Shown: positions 26,901 to 33,803 of the stretch, piece after piece
Layout: each line of letters begins with the position of its first letter
Numbering within the stretch: position 1 is the stretch's first letter
Source: Hyalangium gracile
GTDB lineage: Bacteria > Myxococcota > Myxococcia > Myxococcales > Myxococcaceae
Direction: 5' to 3'
Assembly (NCBI RefSeq): GCF_020103725.1
Contig: NZ_JAHXBG010000010.1
Coordinates: 62,001-126,000 of the forward strand
DNA length: 64,000 nt
Notes under the pieces: model-generated
Database searches by the model: none
Told to the model about the DNA's origin: nothing
The model's input: the letters and a program-made list of their open reading frames with translations, nothing else
Program-made: the position numbers and the translations under genes

Positions 26901-27050
26901 GGTCGCGCCGGCATCCAGGCTTCCGGCATCCGCGGAGCCCTGCGTTCCCGCGTCCTCGCTCGTCCCCGCATCCGCTCCGGGACGGTGCTCTTCGCCACAG
27001 GCCACGAGCAGCACCAGCAGCAGGGCCCTGAGCCGCGCACCCGCGTTCAT
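23961..27050 (-). CDS. Large lipoprotein with six IPT/TIG repeats
   Basis: A protein of 1029 residues. The ATG (27048-27050) gives a lipobox (LLVLLVAC, Cys at about 18). An Asp/Ala/Gly-rich linker is followed by six immunoglobulin-like IPT/TIG domains of about 85 residues, each with a P-x-x-G-x-x-x-GGT...V-G-x-GF pattern (for example VGPLAGGNTVTLVGSGF). A carboxypeptidase-regulatory-like domain follows (LNVTVLDSSFGAYGAPV), and the rest is beta-rich and unrecognised. TIG arrays are typical of surface adhesins and carbohydrate-binding scaffolds. It overlaps both neighbours by four bases, so the five genes are one translationally linked unit. Confidence 0.85.
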   Translation of the reverse strand: MNAGARLRALLLVLLVACGEEHRPGADAGTSEDAGTQGSADAGSLDAGATDGGADAGVLSPPRLQAALPARGEVGGGTWTTLRGSGFLSGVASSTTEAAKLTVLEVGGSRVRDFQIIDDGLIDLRTPPGPAGTTSITLRNPRGTATCDGCFTWFEPLTVRTIAPEVGPLAGGNTVTLVGSGFTDRTQVLLGGAASPRVMRLSSTELRVLVPRGLVADRVDVRVQAEGGGGLLRRAYRYVEELRIAEVTPLTGPLVGGTSVVLTGQGFEGATAVLFGDVPAASFTVESSTCITATTPPSLKPGAVEVRIVTPREAWTVRGGFTYVDASGAFTLYGVFPHVGARADGTVTLTGQGLDAPGLSVSFGGQPVALGSVTPTTAVITVPPRGALPRVVTVAATAGTASASLPDGYTFRVTLSGAAPSTGPVQGGTEVLLDGANLPPDAVVQVGGLDASELSLSGETRLRFTTPPGASGPASTLRVHAASDPENEAVLPKVFQYEAPLMLAWLEPAQGAIAGGTHVTVRGAGFGSGTTLTFGGQPARDVQVVDAHTITVRTPPSSMGAVRVAVARGSAQAELTEGFTYFDPRGSGGLSGAPFTGTLNVTVLDSSFGAYGAPVLGARVMLGTDPATPFQGTTDSRGQLTFSDPRLAGAQMVTAFKEGYDAVTVTHIRAENLTVFLRRIGSQANPGDPPVAPTAVITGRVFGFKPPRPLMPDEELEARVFVAQSSPAGGPPFAGVGNRTSDTWKLRQEGGSFLVHARPGLRAVYAVLGVVKGTAFEPYLLGIHRGISASHSRVAEGKDVVLDMHLDVTVPLTVQGPVSVEGVTPLHQVYAWLDLGLEGLIPHPSNWGTGTRLYSSVVGPGPGLTFPSFPRLEGSSFLFLDLLQGTVAYPQSLLYHRQPGALAQGVTLGPMLPLSTFTSPTQGNRFAGAVAWRREGGAAPDVQQLILSELSPTGGPRWTVIMPGGPTQVSMPAPALAVLRATLPAGAVLRADLTTSRVPRFQYDQWTYDALSPVAWTAYALSRSERIDP

Positions 27051-28513
27051 GGCTGCTCCACCTGGAAGGTGTAGCCGTTCGTCGTGCGTGCATCGTCTCC
27101 GGTGATGCGCACGGTCAGGGCCTTGCCTCCCACCACTGCCGCCGGCAGGGCGACGACAGCCCCTGTGGGCTCCTCCGAGCATCCCAGCTCCGTGGCACCT
27201 TCCAGAAGGCACAGGCGCAAGAGCCCGCTCGCGGCGGCGTAGTTCGTCAGCGAGGCCCTGACTCCTCGCCCCTCGGGGACTGCCAGCGTGAAGTGGTCCT
27301 GGTCCTGCGGGCAGATGACTCCTTCAATGGATGTCCCCGAGGCGTAGCTCGTCGCCGTGGCCGGAGTGTCATTGGGCTCCTGGCGGTCGTCATCACAGGG
27401 CGTGCCGCGCGAGAGGAAGAACCCGATGTCGTACCGTTGCGTTGGCGCCTGCGTGGCGACCCGCACGGTGTACGCCCCGGGAGTGGCCGCGACGAAGGAT
27501 GCGAGCATCCACCCGGAGGCGCGCACCCTCCCACTCGCATCCAGGATGACCGTGGCGAAGGAGGACTCGGCGAAAGGATCTCCCTCGACGTTCACTCCCA
27601 GCCGGTCGCCTCGCTGCAAGCTGATCGCGAAGTGGTCCACGTCTCCCGCGCACAGGGTCAGGTCGAGGTAGCGGCTCGCACCGACGGAGAAGGCCGTCAC
27701 GGGGGTGTCGTTGGGCTCGAGGGTGTCCGGCTGGCAGGTCCGAGGCACGCACTCCCCCGTTCCGATGTCACAGCGCTGATCGGAGCGACAGCCCTCATCC
27801 GAGGTACATGGCGGCAGGCGCTCCAGGCATGCTCCCGTCGGTACATGGCAGGACAGCGGCACGCGGCAGTCCCGGTCCGAGTAGCAGCGTGGCGACACGG
27901 CACAGCGGCCCGCGGCGTCGCACTGGAGGCCCGGGCCACACTCGTTGCTCTCGACACACTGGACGCAGCGGCTCCCGACGCAGCGCTCGCCTGGAGCACA
28001 GACCGTGGAGGCGGTCGCCTCCGTGCAGCGCGGGACGCACGCATGCAGCCCTGTGTTGCAGCTCTCGTCCACCCCGCAGTCCGTGTCCTCCAAGCACCCG
28101 AGATCCTCTTCACACACGAGGTTCCCGAGCTGACAGCGCTGCCCTACCGGGCACTCTTCCCGCGTCCCCGACGGACACAGCGTGACCGCCGTCCGTGGCT
28201 GGCAGCGGCCCTGGTGACACCAGGCTCCCAGCGAGCACTCCTCGTTGCGTGTGCACTCCGCGCCCCAGCCTGGTCGCACGGCACAGCCCCGGGTCTCGGC
28301 GTCACAGACTTCCTTCAGGCGGCACTGACCGTTCGATTCACACGGCGCGCAGAAACCCTCCTGCGCGCAGATCTGTCCGCCCGGACAGTCCTCGCGTCGC
28401 TCGCAGCGCGGTGTGGATGTTCCCGCGTCCGGCCTCGGCCCGGGCTTCGACTCCGAGCAGGCCCCCCACACGACGATGCCGAGCCCCAGCAGCCATGCCG
28501 CCCTGCCCATCAT
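27047..28513 (-). CDS. Cys-rich lipoprotein with C-terminal beta domains
   Basis: A protein of 488 residues. It starts MMGR, with a lipobox VVWGAC (Cys at about 19). The first 230 residues hold about 40 cysteines in repeats like EDCPGGQICxxxxFCxxC. The C-terminal 200 residues lack Cys and contain two related pre-peptidase-C-like beta domains (LEPNDTPVTAF, QEPNDTPATAT, each ending in a DVDHFAI/DQDHFTL type strand). That pattern is the common PPC domain of secreted proteins. The start overlaps the previous stop (ATGA). It is the third gene of the lipoprotein operon. Confidence 0.85.
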   Translation of the reverse strand: MMGRAAWLLGLGIVVWGACSESKPGPRPDAGTSTPRCERREDCPGGQICAQEGFCAPCESNGQCRLKEVCDAETRGCAVRPGWGAECTRNEECSLGAWCHQGRCQPRTAVTLCPSGTREECPVGQRCQLGNLVCEEDLGCLEDTDCGVDESCNTGLHACVPRCTEATASTVCAPGERCVGSRCVQCVESNECGPGLQCDAAGRCAVSPRCYSDRDCRVPLSCHVPTGACLERLPPCTSDEGCRSDQRCDIGTGECVPRTCQPDTLEPNDTPVTAFSVGASRYLDLTLCAGDVDHFAISLQRGDRLGVNVEGDPFAESSFATVILDASGRVRASGWMLASFVAATPGAYTVRVATQAPTQRYDIGFFLSRGTPCDDDRQEPNDTPATATSYASGTSIEGVICPQDQDHFTLAVPEGRGVRASLTNYAAASGLLRLCLLEGATELGCSEEPTGAVVALPAAVVGGKALTVRITGDDARTTNGYTFQVEQP

Positions 28514-29940
28514 GGCACCTCCGTGATGGCACCCGCCGGCCACGTCACGTCCGCCACGCTCCACGCATCGCCCTGGTGCGAGAGCATCCGCCGGAACTCC
28601 CCCTTCACCACGCCCCGCTCGTACACCCGCACCGTCACCGTGCTCCGAGGGTCCGCCGCCCCGTTCTCTCGAGAGAACACCACCGCCACGCGATACGTCC
28701 CCGCCACGGGCTCTCCGTAGCCCATCACCTCTGGCCCGTATCCAGTGAGGGCGTCTCGCAGCAGCTCCGGGTCGTCTCCCGTCACCCCGATGTCACCCCA
28801 GTCCGGACGCGGGTTCGCGTAGTGGCAGTCGTCCGGACTGCTCCCGAGCACCGCGCCCGGAGCCCTCAGCACATGAAGGTCCATGTCCGTGGTCGCGTTG
28901 TCCCAGAACATCTCCACCAGGAGCTGCTGCGCGGGCGCGGCCACCACTCGTGCACGGGTCGGCGTCACGCTCCGTGCCCCCGCCGCATCCGTGACGGACA
29001 GCTCCACCTCGTACTCTCCCGGAACCGCCCCATCCAGCCGCAGCACCGTGCGAGCCGCCGCCGCATCCGCGATCGCCGCCTCTGCTCCCACGGGTCGCGA
29101 GCGAAGCCTCCACTGATACGTCAGCGGTGTATCCCCATCCGGATCCGCCGAGCCCGTTCCATCGAGCACCACCTCCCGGCCCGGAGCGCTCGTCCCCAGC
29201 GGCGCGATGACGGGCACGGGCGCCCGGTTCACCGTGCCCAGCAACCGCACCGTGGCCTCCCTTCGAGCGGGATCCGTGGTCCTCAAGAGCACGCCGCCGC
29301 TCATGGCCCCCACGGCTCCGGGCGGCACCGCGTACCGGACGGTGAGCTGCGCCTCGGTCCCCACGTCCACCACCGCTGGCGTGCGCACCGAGCCCAGGAG
29401 GCTGAACGCCGGGCTCGTGCCCGAAGCCAGGCGAAGTTCCTCGAGCACCAGTCCCGCTGTCCCACGTGCGCGGACAGAGAGCGAGCGGGCCACGGCCTGC
29501 CCCTCGGGTACCCGTCCGAAGTCGAGCACGGTCGGCTCCAGCTCCAGTGCCGACACCGTCCGGCCTTCGCCCGTGAGCGCCACCTCCACCACGCCGCGCT
29601 CCACCTCCTCTGTCTCGACAACCAGGGTGGCCCGGTACACCTCCTCCGCCGGTGGGACGAAGGCGACCTGGATCCGCTCCTGCCCACCCGCCGAGACAAT
29701 CTCCGGCGCGGACAGCACCCGGAAGGGCGTGCCCTCCTCCTGGATCCTCGCACCCAACACGCGCAGCCCGGCACGGCCCACGTTGACGAGCGGAACCTCC
29801 CCTGTCGCCTCGCGCAGCACGGGCACGGTGCCCAGCTCGAGCGTCTCCGGCGGCGCCACCAGCCGAGGGCGCACCGGACTGGCCCCCTCGCCGCCACACG
29901 CGGCACACAGCAGCGCCAGCCCGAGCGCCAGCCCTCTCAC
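28510..29940 (-). CDS. Lipoprotein with ASH-type and PKD domains
   Basis: A protein of 476 residues starting at GTG 29938-29940, which overlaps the previous stop by four bases. The lipobox is ALLCAAC (Cys at about 15). Two ASH/choice-of-anchor-D-type Ig domains occupy about 25-240 (PETLELGTVPV, PTVLDFGRVPEG). A PKD-type domain follows (NRAPVPVIAP...SADPDGDTPLTYQWRL). The last 130 residues (MFWDNATTDMDLHVLRAPG) resemble a C-terminal domain often found after PKD in myxobacteria. It is a probable extracellular scaffold anchored to the outer membrane. Confidence 0.82.
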   Translation of the reverse strand: MRGLALGLALLCAACGGEGASPVRPRLVAPPETLELGTVPVLREATGEVPLVNVGRAGLRVLGARIQEEGTPFRVLSAPEIVSAGGQERIQVAFVPPAEEVYRATLVVETEEVERGVVEVALTGEGRTVSALELEPTVLDFGRVPEGQAVARSLSVRARGTAGLVLEELRLASGTSPAFSLLGSVRTPAVVDVGTEAQLTVRYAVPPGAVGAMSGGVLLRTTDPARREATVRLLGTVNRAPVPVIAPLGTSAPGREVVLDGTGSADPDGDTPLTYQWRLRSRPVGAEAAIADAAAARTVLRLDGAVPGEYEVELSVTDAAGARSVTPTRARVVAAPAQQLLVEMFWDNATTDMDLHVLRAPGAVLGSSPDDCHYANPRPDWGDIGVTGDDPELLRDALTGYGPEVMGYGEPVAGTYRVAVVFSRENGAADPRSTVTVRVYERGVVKGEFRRMLSHQGDAWSVADVTWPAGAITEVP

Positions 29941-31043
29941 CTCGAGCCCTCCTCGAAGTACCTCACCTCCACGCGGGCTCCCAATCCCGGGACGGAGCGG
30001 CCCGCGAAGAAGAGCGCCTTCCGCTCAGGCTCGTAGCGCCAGCCGTCCGGCCCCTGCTCCCGGGGCGTGCACACCGCGCCCAGTGTCTCGGCGGGCTGCC
30101 CCGCGCACGCCGTGCGATCCACCGACTCACACTGCGCCACCGCCTCCGCGGCCACGCCGCACGGGTGGTGCACACGCACCTCGAGCGTCGCCGGATCCGC
30201 CGCATGGGACAGCACGAAGGTCCGCCTGAGCCCCACCGCGCTGGTCGCCAGCGCTCGGAGCGTGTCGGCGAACTCCGCATCGCAGATGCTTCCCACCTCG
30301 CCGCCCGTCAGCCGCGCCAGCTCGGCGTAGCGCTGGCCCGGGGTCGCCCCACAGCCATTCGCGGGCACGTCCCCGATGATGGCGGAGGCCACCACGGTGC
30401 CATCGTTCCCAATCCCCTGCGCCTGCTCGAATGCCCGCCAGTACGCGCGCAGCTCATACGGCGAGCGGTCCTCCTCATCGGTGACGAAGACCAGGTACAG
30501 CAACGCTCCGGGGCGCAGGAACGGCACGGGGTGACGCTCGGCGCAGTCCTCGCGACAGGCCTCCGTGTCACAGCCCGCCTCACACGCGACGAGCGCCTCG
30601 CGCCACGGCGCCCCCTCCTCCGCCTGCCGCTCCAGCACGAGCCGCGCGGCCTCCAGGCCCGCCTCGTACGCACTGCCCAGCGTCCCCACTCGCACGTTCC
30701 GGGCGAAGGCCCCCTCCAGGTCCGGCGTGTCCGGCGCCAGCAACGCGGGCGTCCCCACCAGCTCACCGGGGCGCGCGAAGATGTCCGTGGTGGCGACGGC
30801 CAGGCGGAAGTCGGTACTCCCCTGCCGGAACAGCGCGATGAACGCCTGGAAGTTGCGCGCGAGGTTCTCCTGCCGTGGCGCCATGGAGCCCGAGTCGTCC
30901 ACCACCCACAGCACGTCCACCTTCGAGGCGGAGCGCTGGGTATAGGTGTCCACTCGCAGCCCGGGAGGGAGCGCGGGCACGAGGCGCTCGTCCCGACAGG
31001 CCGTGACGAGGATCGCCAGCAAGGCAGCGGCAGCACAGCGCAT
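29937..31043 (-). CDS. VWA-domain lipoprotein, first gene of the lipoprotein operon
   Basis: A protein of 368 residues. The ATG at 31041-31043 gives a lipobox ILVTAC (Cys16). A von Willebrand A domain starts at about residue 41 (VDVLWVVDDSGSMAPRQENL) with the MIDAS residues Asp49, Ser51 and Ser53, then a FVTDEEDRSP segment. Four Cys in the loop CEAGCDTEACREDC and two in ANGCG suggest disulfides. VWA domains with an intact MIDAS bind protein partners through a divalent metal, so it may organise the other four lipoproteins. It begins the operon 150 bases after the MBL-fold gene end. Confidence 0.88.
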   Translation of the reverse strand: MRCAAAALLAILVTACRDERLVPALPPGLRVDTYTQRSASKVDVLWVVDDSGSMAPRQENLARNFQAFIALFRQGSTDFRLAVATTDIFARPGELVGTPALLAPDTPDLEGAFARNVRVGTLGSAYEAGLEAARLVLERQAEEGAPWREALVACEAGCDTEACREDCAERHPVPFLRPGALLYLVFVTDEEDRSPYELRAYWRAFEQAQGIGNDGTVVASAIIGDVPANGCGATPGQRYAELARLTGGEVGSICDAEFADTLRALATSAVGLRRTFVLSHAADPATLEVRVHHPCGVAAEAVAQCESVDRTACAGQPAETLGAVCTPREQGPDGWRYEPERKALFFAGRSVPGLGARVEVRYFEEGSR

Positions 31044-31193
31044 GGACGCGCGGCAGGTTAGCCAATCCCCGCCATCACGTCCTGAAGGCAAGCCTGGCGC
31101 ACGTCCCAGTGGTGCGCTTCGAACGAATCCACGCCACCAGCCGCTCGGGCTCGGGAAGGCCCTTCAGCCGCCGCCCCGGGCCGGCTCGAGGCA

Positions 31194-32126
31194 CTACTTC
31201 TTCGGCGCGGGCGGCGTCGCCGGAGCCGCGGGCGCGGCGGGAGCCTTCGCCGTCACCGCCAGCCCCTTGTAGAGCATCTCCAGGTACACCGGCTCCTTGA
31301 CGAAGGCGTTGCCCCACGTCTTGTACTTCTCCGGGAGCCCCTCGGCCTGCACCTGCTCCAGCGTCTTGCCCGCCTCTTTCTTGGAGCGCACCAGGGCCGT
31401 CGTCTCCTTCAGCATCGCCAGCGAGCGCTCCAGGTCCTCGCGCCCGGCCATCGGTCCATGGCCCGGGATGATCTTCACCCCCGCCGGCAGCGTCTGGAGG
31501 ATCTTCTCCTGGTTGCGCATGTAGCCCTCCACCGTGCCGCCGTTCTCCATGTCGAAGAAGGGGAACGAGTCCACCACGAACTGATCGCCCGTGTGCAGCA
31601 CGTTGGAGCTGGTGAAGTACACCGTCGTGTCCCCGTCCGTGTGCCCGGCCGGGTAGTGCGTCAGGCGGATCTCCTCGCCGTTGAAGAAGATGGACATGCT
31701 GGTGTCATAGGTGATGACGGGCAGGCCCTCCTTCGGCAGCGCCTTGATGTCCATGCCGAGGAGCTTCTGGTCCGACGCCAGGCGCGCGCGCACCGCGGCG
31801 TGCGACACGATGCGGCCCTCCTTGCCGAAGACGTTGTTGCCGCCCGTGTGGTCGAAGTGCCAGTGCGTGTTGAGCACGTACTGGATCTTCCCCTTGCTCA
31901 GCTTGTCGATGGCGGCGTTGATCTTCTGCGCCAGCGGAGCGAACTGGTCGTCGACGATGAGCACGCCGTCCGGCCCCACCGACACGGCGATGTTGCCGCC
32001 CTCTCCCATGAGCATGTGGACGTTGCCCGCGGCGGGCGACGCCTTGATCTGGGTCTTCGAGAAGTCCGGCTGCTGGGCCAGCGCGAGGGTCGGGGCCAGG
32101 GCCAGAGCGGCGACGAGAGCTTTCAT
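31194..32126 (-). CDS. Secreted MBL-fold metallo-hydrolase
   Basis: A protein of 310 residues with a signal peptide (MKALVAALALAPTLALA). The metallo-beta-lactamase motifs are all present: His88-x-His90-x-Asp92-His93 (THWHFDHTGG), His162 in YPAGHTDGD, Asp181 in LHTGDQ, and a His in PGHGP. This two-zinc site suggests a hydrolase of the subclass-B-like family, not necessarily a beta-lactamase. It has a C-terminal Ala/Pro/Lys tail. I start at the ATG at 32124-32126. It is followed 150 bases later by the VWA lipoprotein operon, without an obvious terminator between them. Confidence 0.88.
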   Translation of the reverse strand: MKALVAALALAPTLALAQQPDFSKTQIKASPAAGNVHMLMGEGGNIAVSVGPDGVLIVDDQFAPLAQKINAAIDKLSKGKIQYVLNTHWHFDHTGGNNVFGKEGRIVSHAAVRARLASDQKLLGMDIKALPKEGLPVITYDTSMSIFFNGEEIRLTHYPAGHTDGDTTVYFTSSNVLHTGDQFVVDSFPFFDMENGGTVEGYMRNQEKILQTLPAGVKIIPGHGPMAGREDLERSLAMLKETTALVRSKKEAGKTLEQVQAEGLPEKYKTWGNAFVKEPVYLEMLYKGLAVTAKAPAAPAAPATPPAPKK

Positions 32127-32225
32127 GAGGGTAGAACTCCAGGAGGTGGAACGCTGCGGGAGCGGCACCTTAGCCGCTCCGTTCCGGCGGGGAAGCCGTT
32201 TCGCGCGCGCCGACCTCTCCAGGAG

Positions 32226-32864
32226 CTACCGGTTCCAGGGGCAGTCGACGACTTCCACGGTCCGCGTCACCGCGGGCGCCTCGTGGCCCGAGCCATCGCT
32301 CACGTCATACTGCAGCGTGTACGTGCCCTCGACCCAGCCGTTCACGTAGCCCGTCACCATCACCGACCCCGCCAGGTCGCCGTAGCACGTGTCCGTCGCC
32401 GTGACGCCCGGATCCACGAAGTTGCTGCCGCAAGGATAGATGATGGTCTCCTCGCCGTTGAGCGTCAGCGTGGGCGTGAGGGTGTCCAGGACGTTCACCG
32501 TGCGGACGGCGTCCGCCAGGTTCCAGTTGGCGTCCGTGGCGGCGTACTGGACGTAGTAGATGCCCACGGCGTTCGCCTGCGGGCCAGGGCCATACTCATC
32601 ACTCCCCGAGTTGTACGTCACCACCGGGAGCGGGTTGCCCTCGCCGTCCGTGGCCGTGGCGCCCGGGTCGGCCCAGGCATCCACGCCGCACTCCAGCGTC
32701 ATCTCCGCCTCCCCGTTGAGCGTCAGCGTCACCGCGCCGTCGAGGCTCTGCGCCTGCCGCGCCAGCGAGCCCTCCTGCTCCAGCGCCGCGCCTCCGCAGC
32801 CCATCAGGGACAGTCCCAGCGTACCGATCAGCACCTTCCAGCCTTCGTTGATGCGCAGAGCCAT
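32226..32864 (-). CDS. Lipoprotein with two DUF5011 Ig-like domains
   Basis: A protein of 212 residues. The lipobox is GLSLMGC (Cys at about residue 22). Two domains of about 75 residues follow, each starting LTLNGE and carrying ECGVDAWADPGATATD or PCGSNFVDPGVTATD, the pattern of DUF5011, a small Ig-like fold in secreted bacterial proteins (each has the Cys pair). The ATG at 32862-32864 follows AGGAGAAG. It is a probable surface-exposed outer-membrane lipoprotein of unknown role. It stands alone, divergent from the small secreted protein at 33377. Confidence 0.82.
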   Translation of the reverse strand: MALRINEGWKVLIGTLGLSLMGCGGAALEQEGSLARQAQSLDGAVTLTLNGEAEMTLECGVDAWADPGATATDGEGNPLPVVTYNSGSDEYGPGPQANAVGIYYVQYAATDANWNLADAVRTVNVLDTLTPTLTLNGEETIIYPCGSNFVDPGVTATDTCYGDLAGSVMVTGYVNGWVEGTYTLQYDVSDGSGHEAPAVTRTVEVVDCPWNR

Positions 32865-33376
32865 GGGTCTTCTCCTGGTCGTCGAATGTCTGAGGTGGGG
32901 GACCACGGGGGGCGGGCTTCGCTCGAACACCGCGTGAAGGTTCCCTCGGTGGCAGAAGGCATTTAACGACTTCCGAGACGAAACTTGGAGGTCCTAACGG
33001 GTCACAAAAACCGAGTATTCTCCAATGGTTGGACCCGCACACCCGGGATGGAAAACGAGGTAGTGACCCACCCCCCGTGGGTGCGAACCGACACCGCCAG
33101 CGTGGGTCCGTGGCGCGGCCTAAAGTCCCGCAAAGAGGGACAGGCGTACCTCCCAGGTTCCGGCCGGGCGGCCTCCTTCCAAGGCCGTGCGGGACAGGGG
33201 CCTCGATGCGGGAATGCGCGACTCCGCGCGTGCCCACGGCGGACGCGTTGCGACTTCGTGACGAGGGGTCCTGATCCGCCAGGGCGTGTCAGTACCGCCC
33301 CATCGTGCTTTTCCCGAGAAATCATTACGCTTCGGCCCCTCCCGCTTCGCCTCCCCTGCAGCCCTCGGAGCTCCGT
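32865..33376. other. Divergent intergenic region, no gene seen
   Basis: These 512 bases separate the minus-strand DUF5011 lipoprotein from the plus-strand small secreted protein. Open frames here are short or have no family match, and codon bias looks weak. AT-rich patches near 32950-33030 and 33310-33340 (ACGACTTCCGAGACG; TTTTCCCGAGAAATCATTACG) are good places for promoters in both directions. I see no clear hairpin or sigma-54 site. Confidence 0.4.
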
Positions 33377-33619
33377 ATGCGCCGCACTGCTCTCGCCGTC
33401 GCCGCAGCCTTCGTGCTGGGCGCTCTCAGCCATGCCGCCTATGCGGCGAACCCGCCCAGGCTGGATGACGCGCTCGTCCACCTGCGCTACGCGCTCAATG
33501 CCTTGAAGCGCGCCGAGGTCGCCGGCAAGGCCAGCGCCCACCGCGACCAGGCCGTGCAGCTCACCGAGAAGGCCCTGGAAGAGGTGAATCAGGGCATCAA
33601 GGCCAGCGCCGCGAAGTGA
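33377..33619 (+). CDS. Small secreted helical protein
   Basis: A protein of 80 residues. The ATG at 33377 gives a signal peptide (MRRTALAVAAAFVLGALSHAAYA). The mature part, about 57 residues, is one helical hairpin (LDDALVHLRYALNALKRAEVAGKAS, split in two helices), with a Lys/Ala-rich tail. It resembles small periplasmic helical hairpins such as SmbP-type proteins only loosely; His residues are few (HLRY, SAHRD). Function unknown. A hairpin at 33636-33661 follows. Confidence 0.6.
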   Translation: MRRTALAVAAAFVLGALSHAAYAANPPRLDDALVHLRYALNALKRAEVAGKASAHRDQAVQLTEKALEEVNQGIKASAAK

Positions 33620-33635
33620 TCCACGGCGGGTGCCA

Positions 33636-33661
33636 CTGGACCCCTTCCGCGGGGGGTCCAG
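33636..33661 (+). terminator. Possible terminator hairpin
   Basis: A 9-base inverted repeat (CTGGACCCC against GGGGTCCAG) with an 8-base loop lies 17 bases after the small protein stop. No U-rich run follows (AGGCCTCCG), so it could be a Rho-dependent or transcript-stabilising hairpin. Confidence 0.45.
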
Positions 33662-33803
33662 AGAGGCCTCCGCTCTCGTCTTGTAGGAAAAACCTATTCG
33701 AGCAACTGGAACTTTCTGGGGGCGATAACCCCAGCATGGGGGAGGCCTTCCCGCCTCCCGCCCCGGTTCAGCCGGGTGCTCCAGTCCGCATGAGGTAACG
33801 CCC

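Noticed and set aside
32950..32975. A sigma-54 promoter (TGGCAGAAGGCATTT)
   Set aside because: It has a -24 like GG but no GC at the -12 position, so it does not match the consensus.
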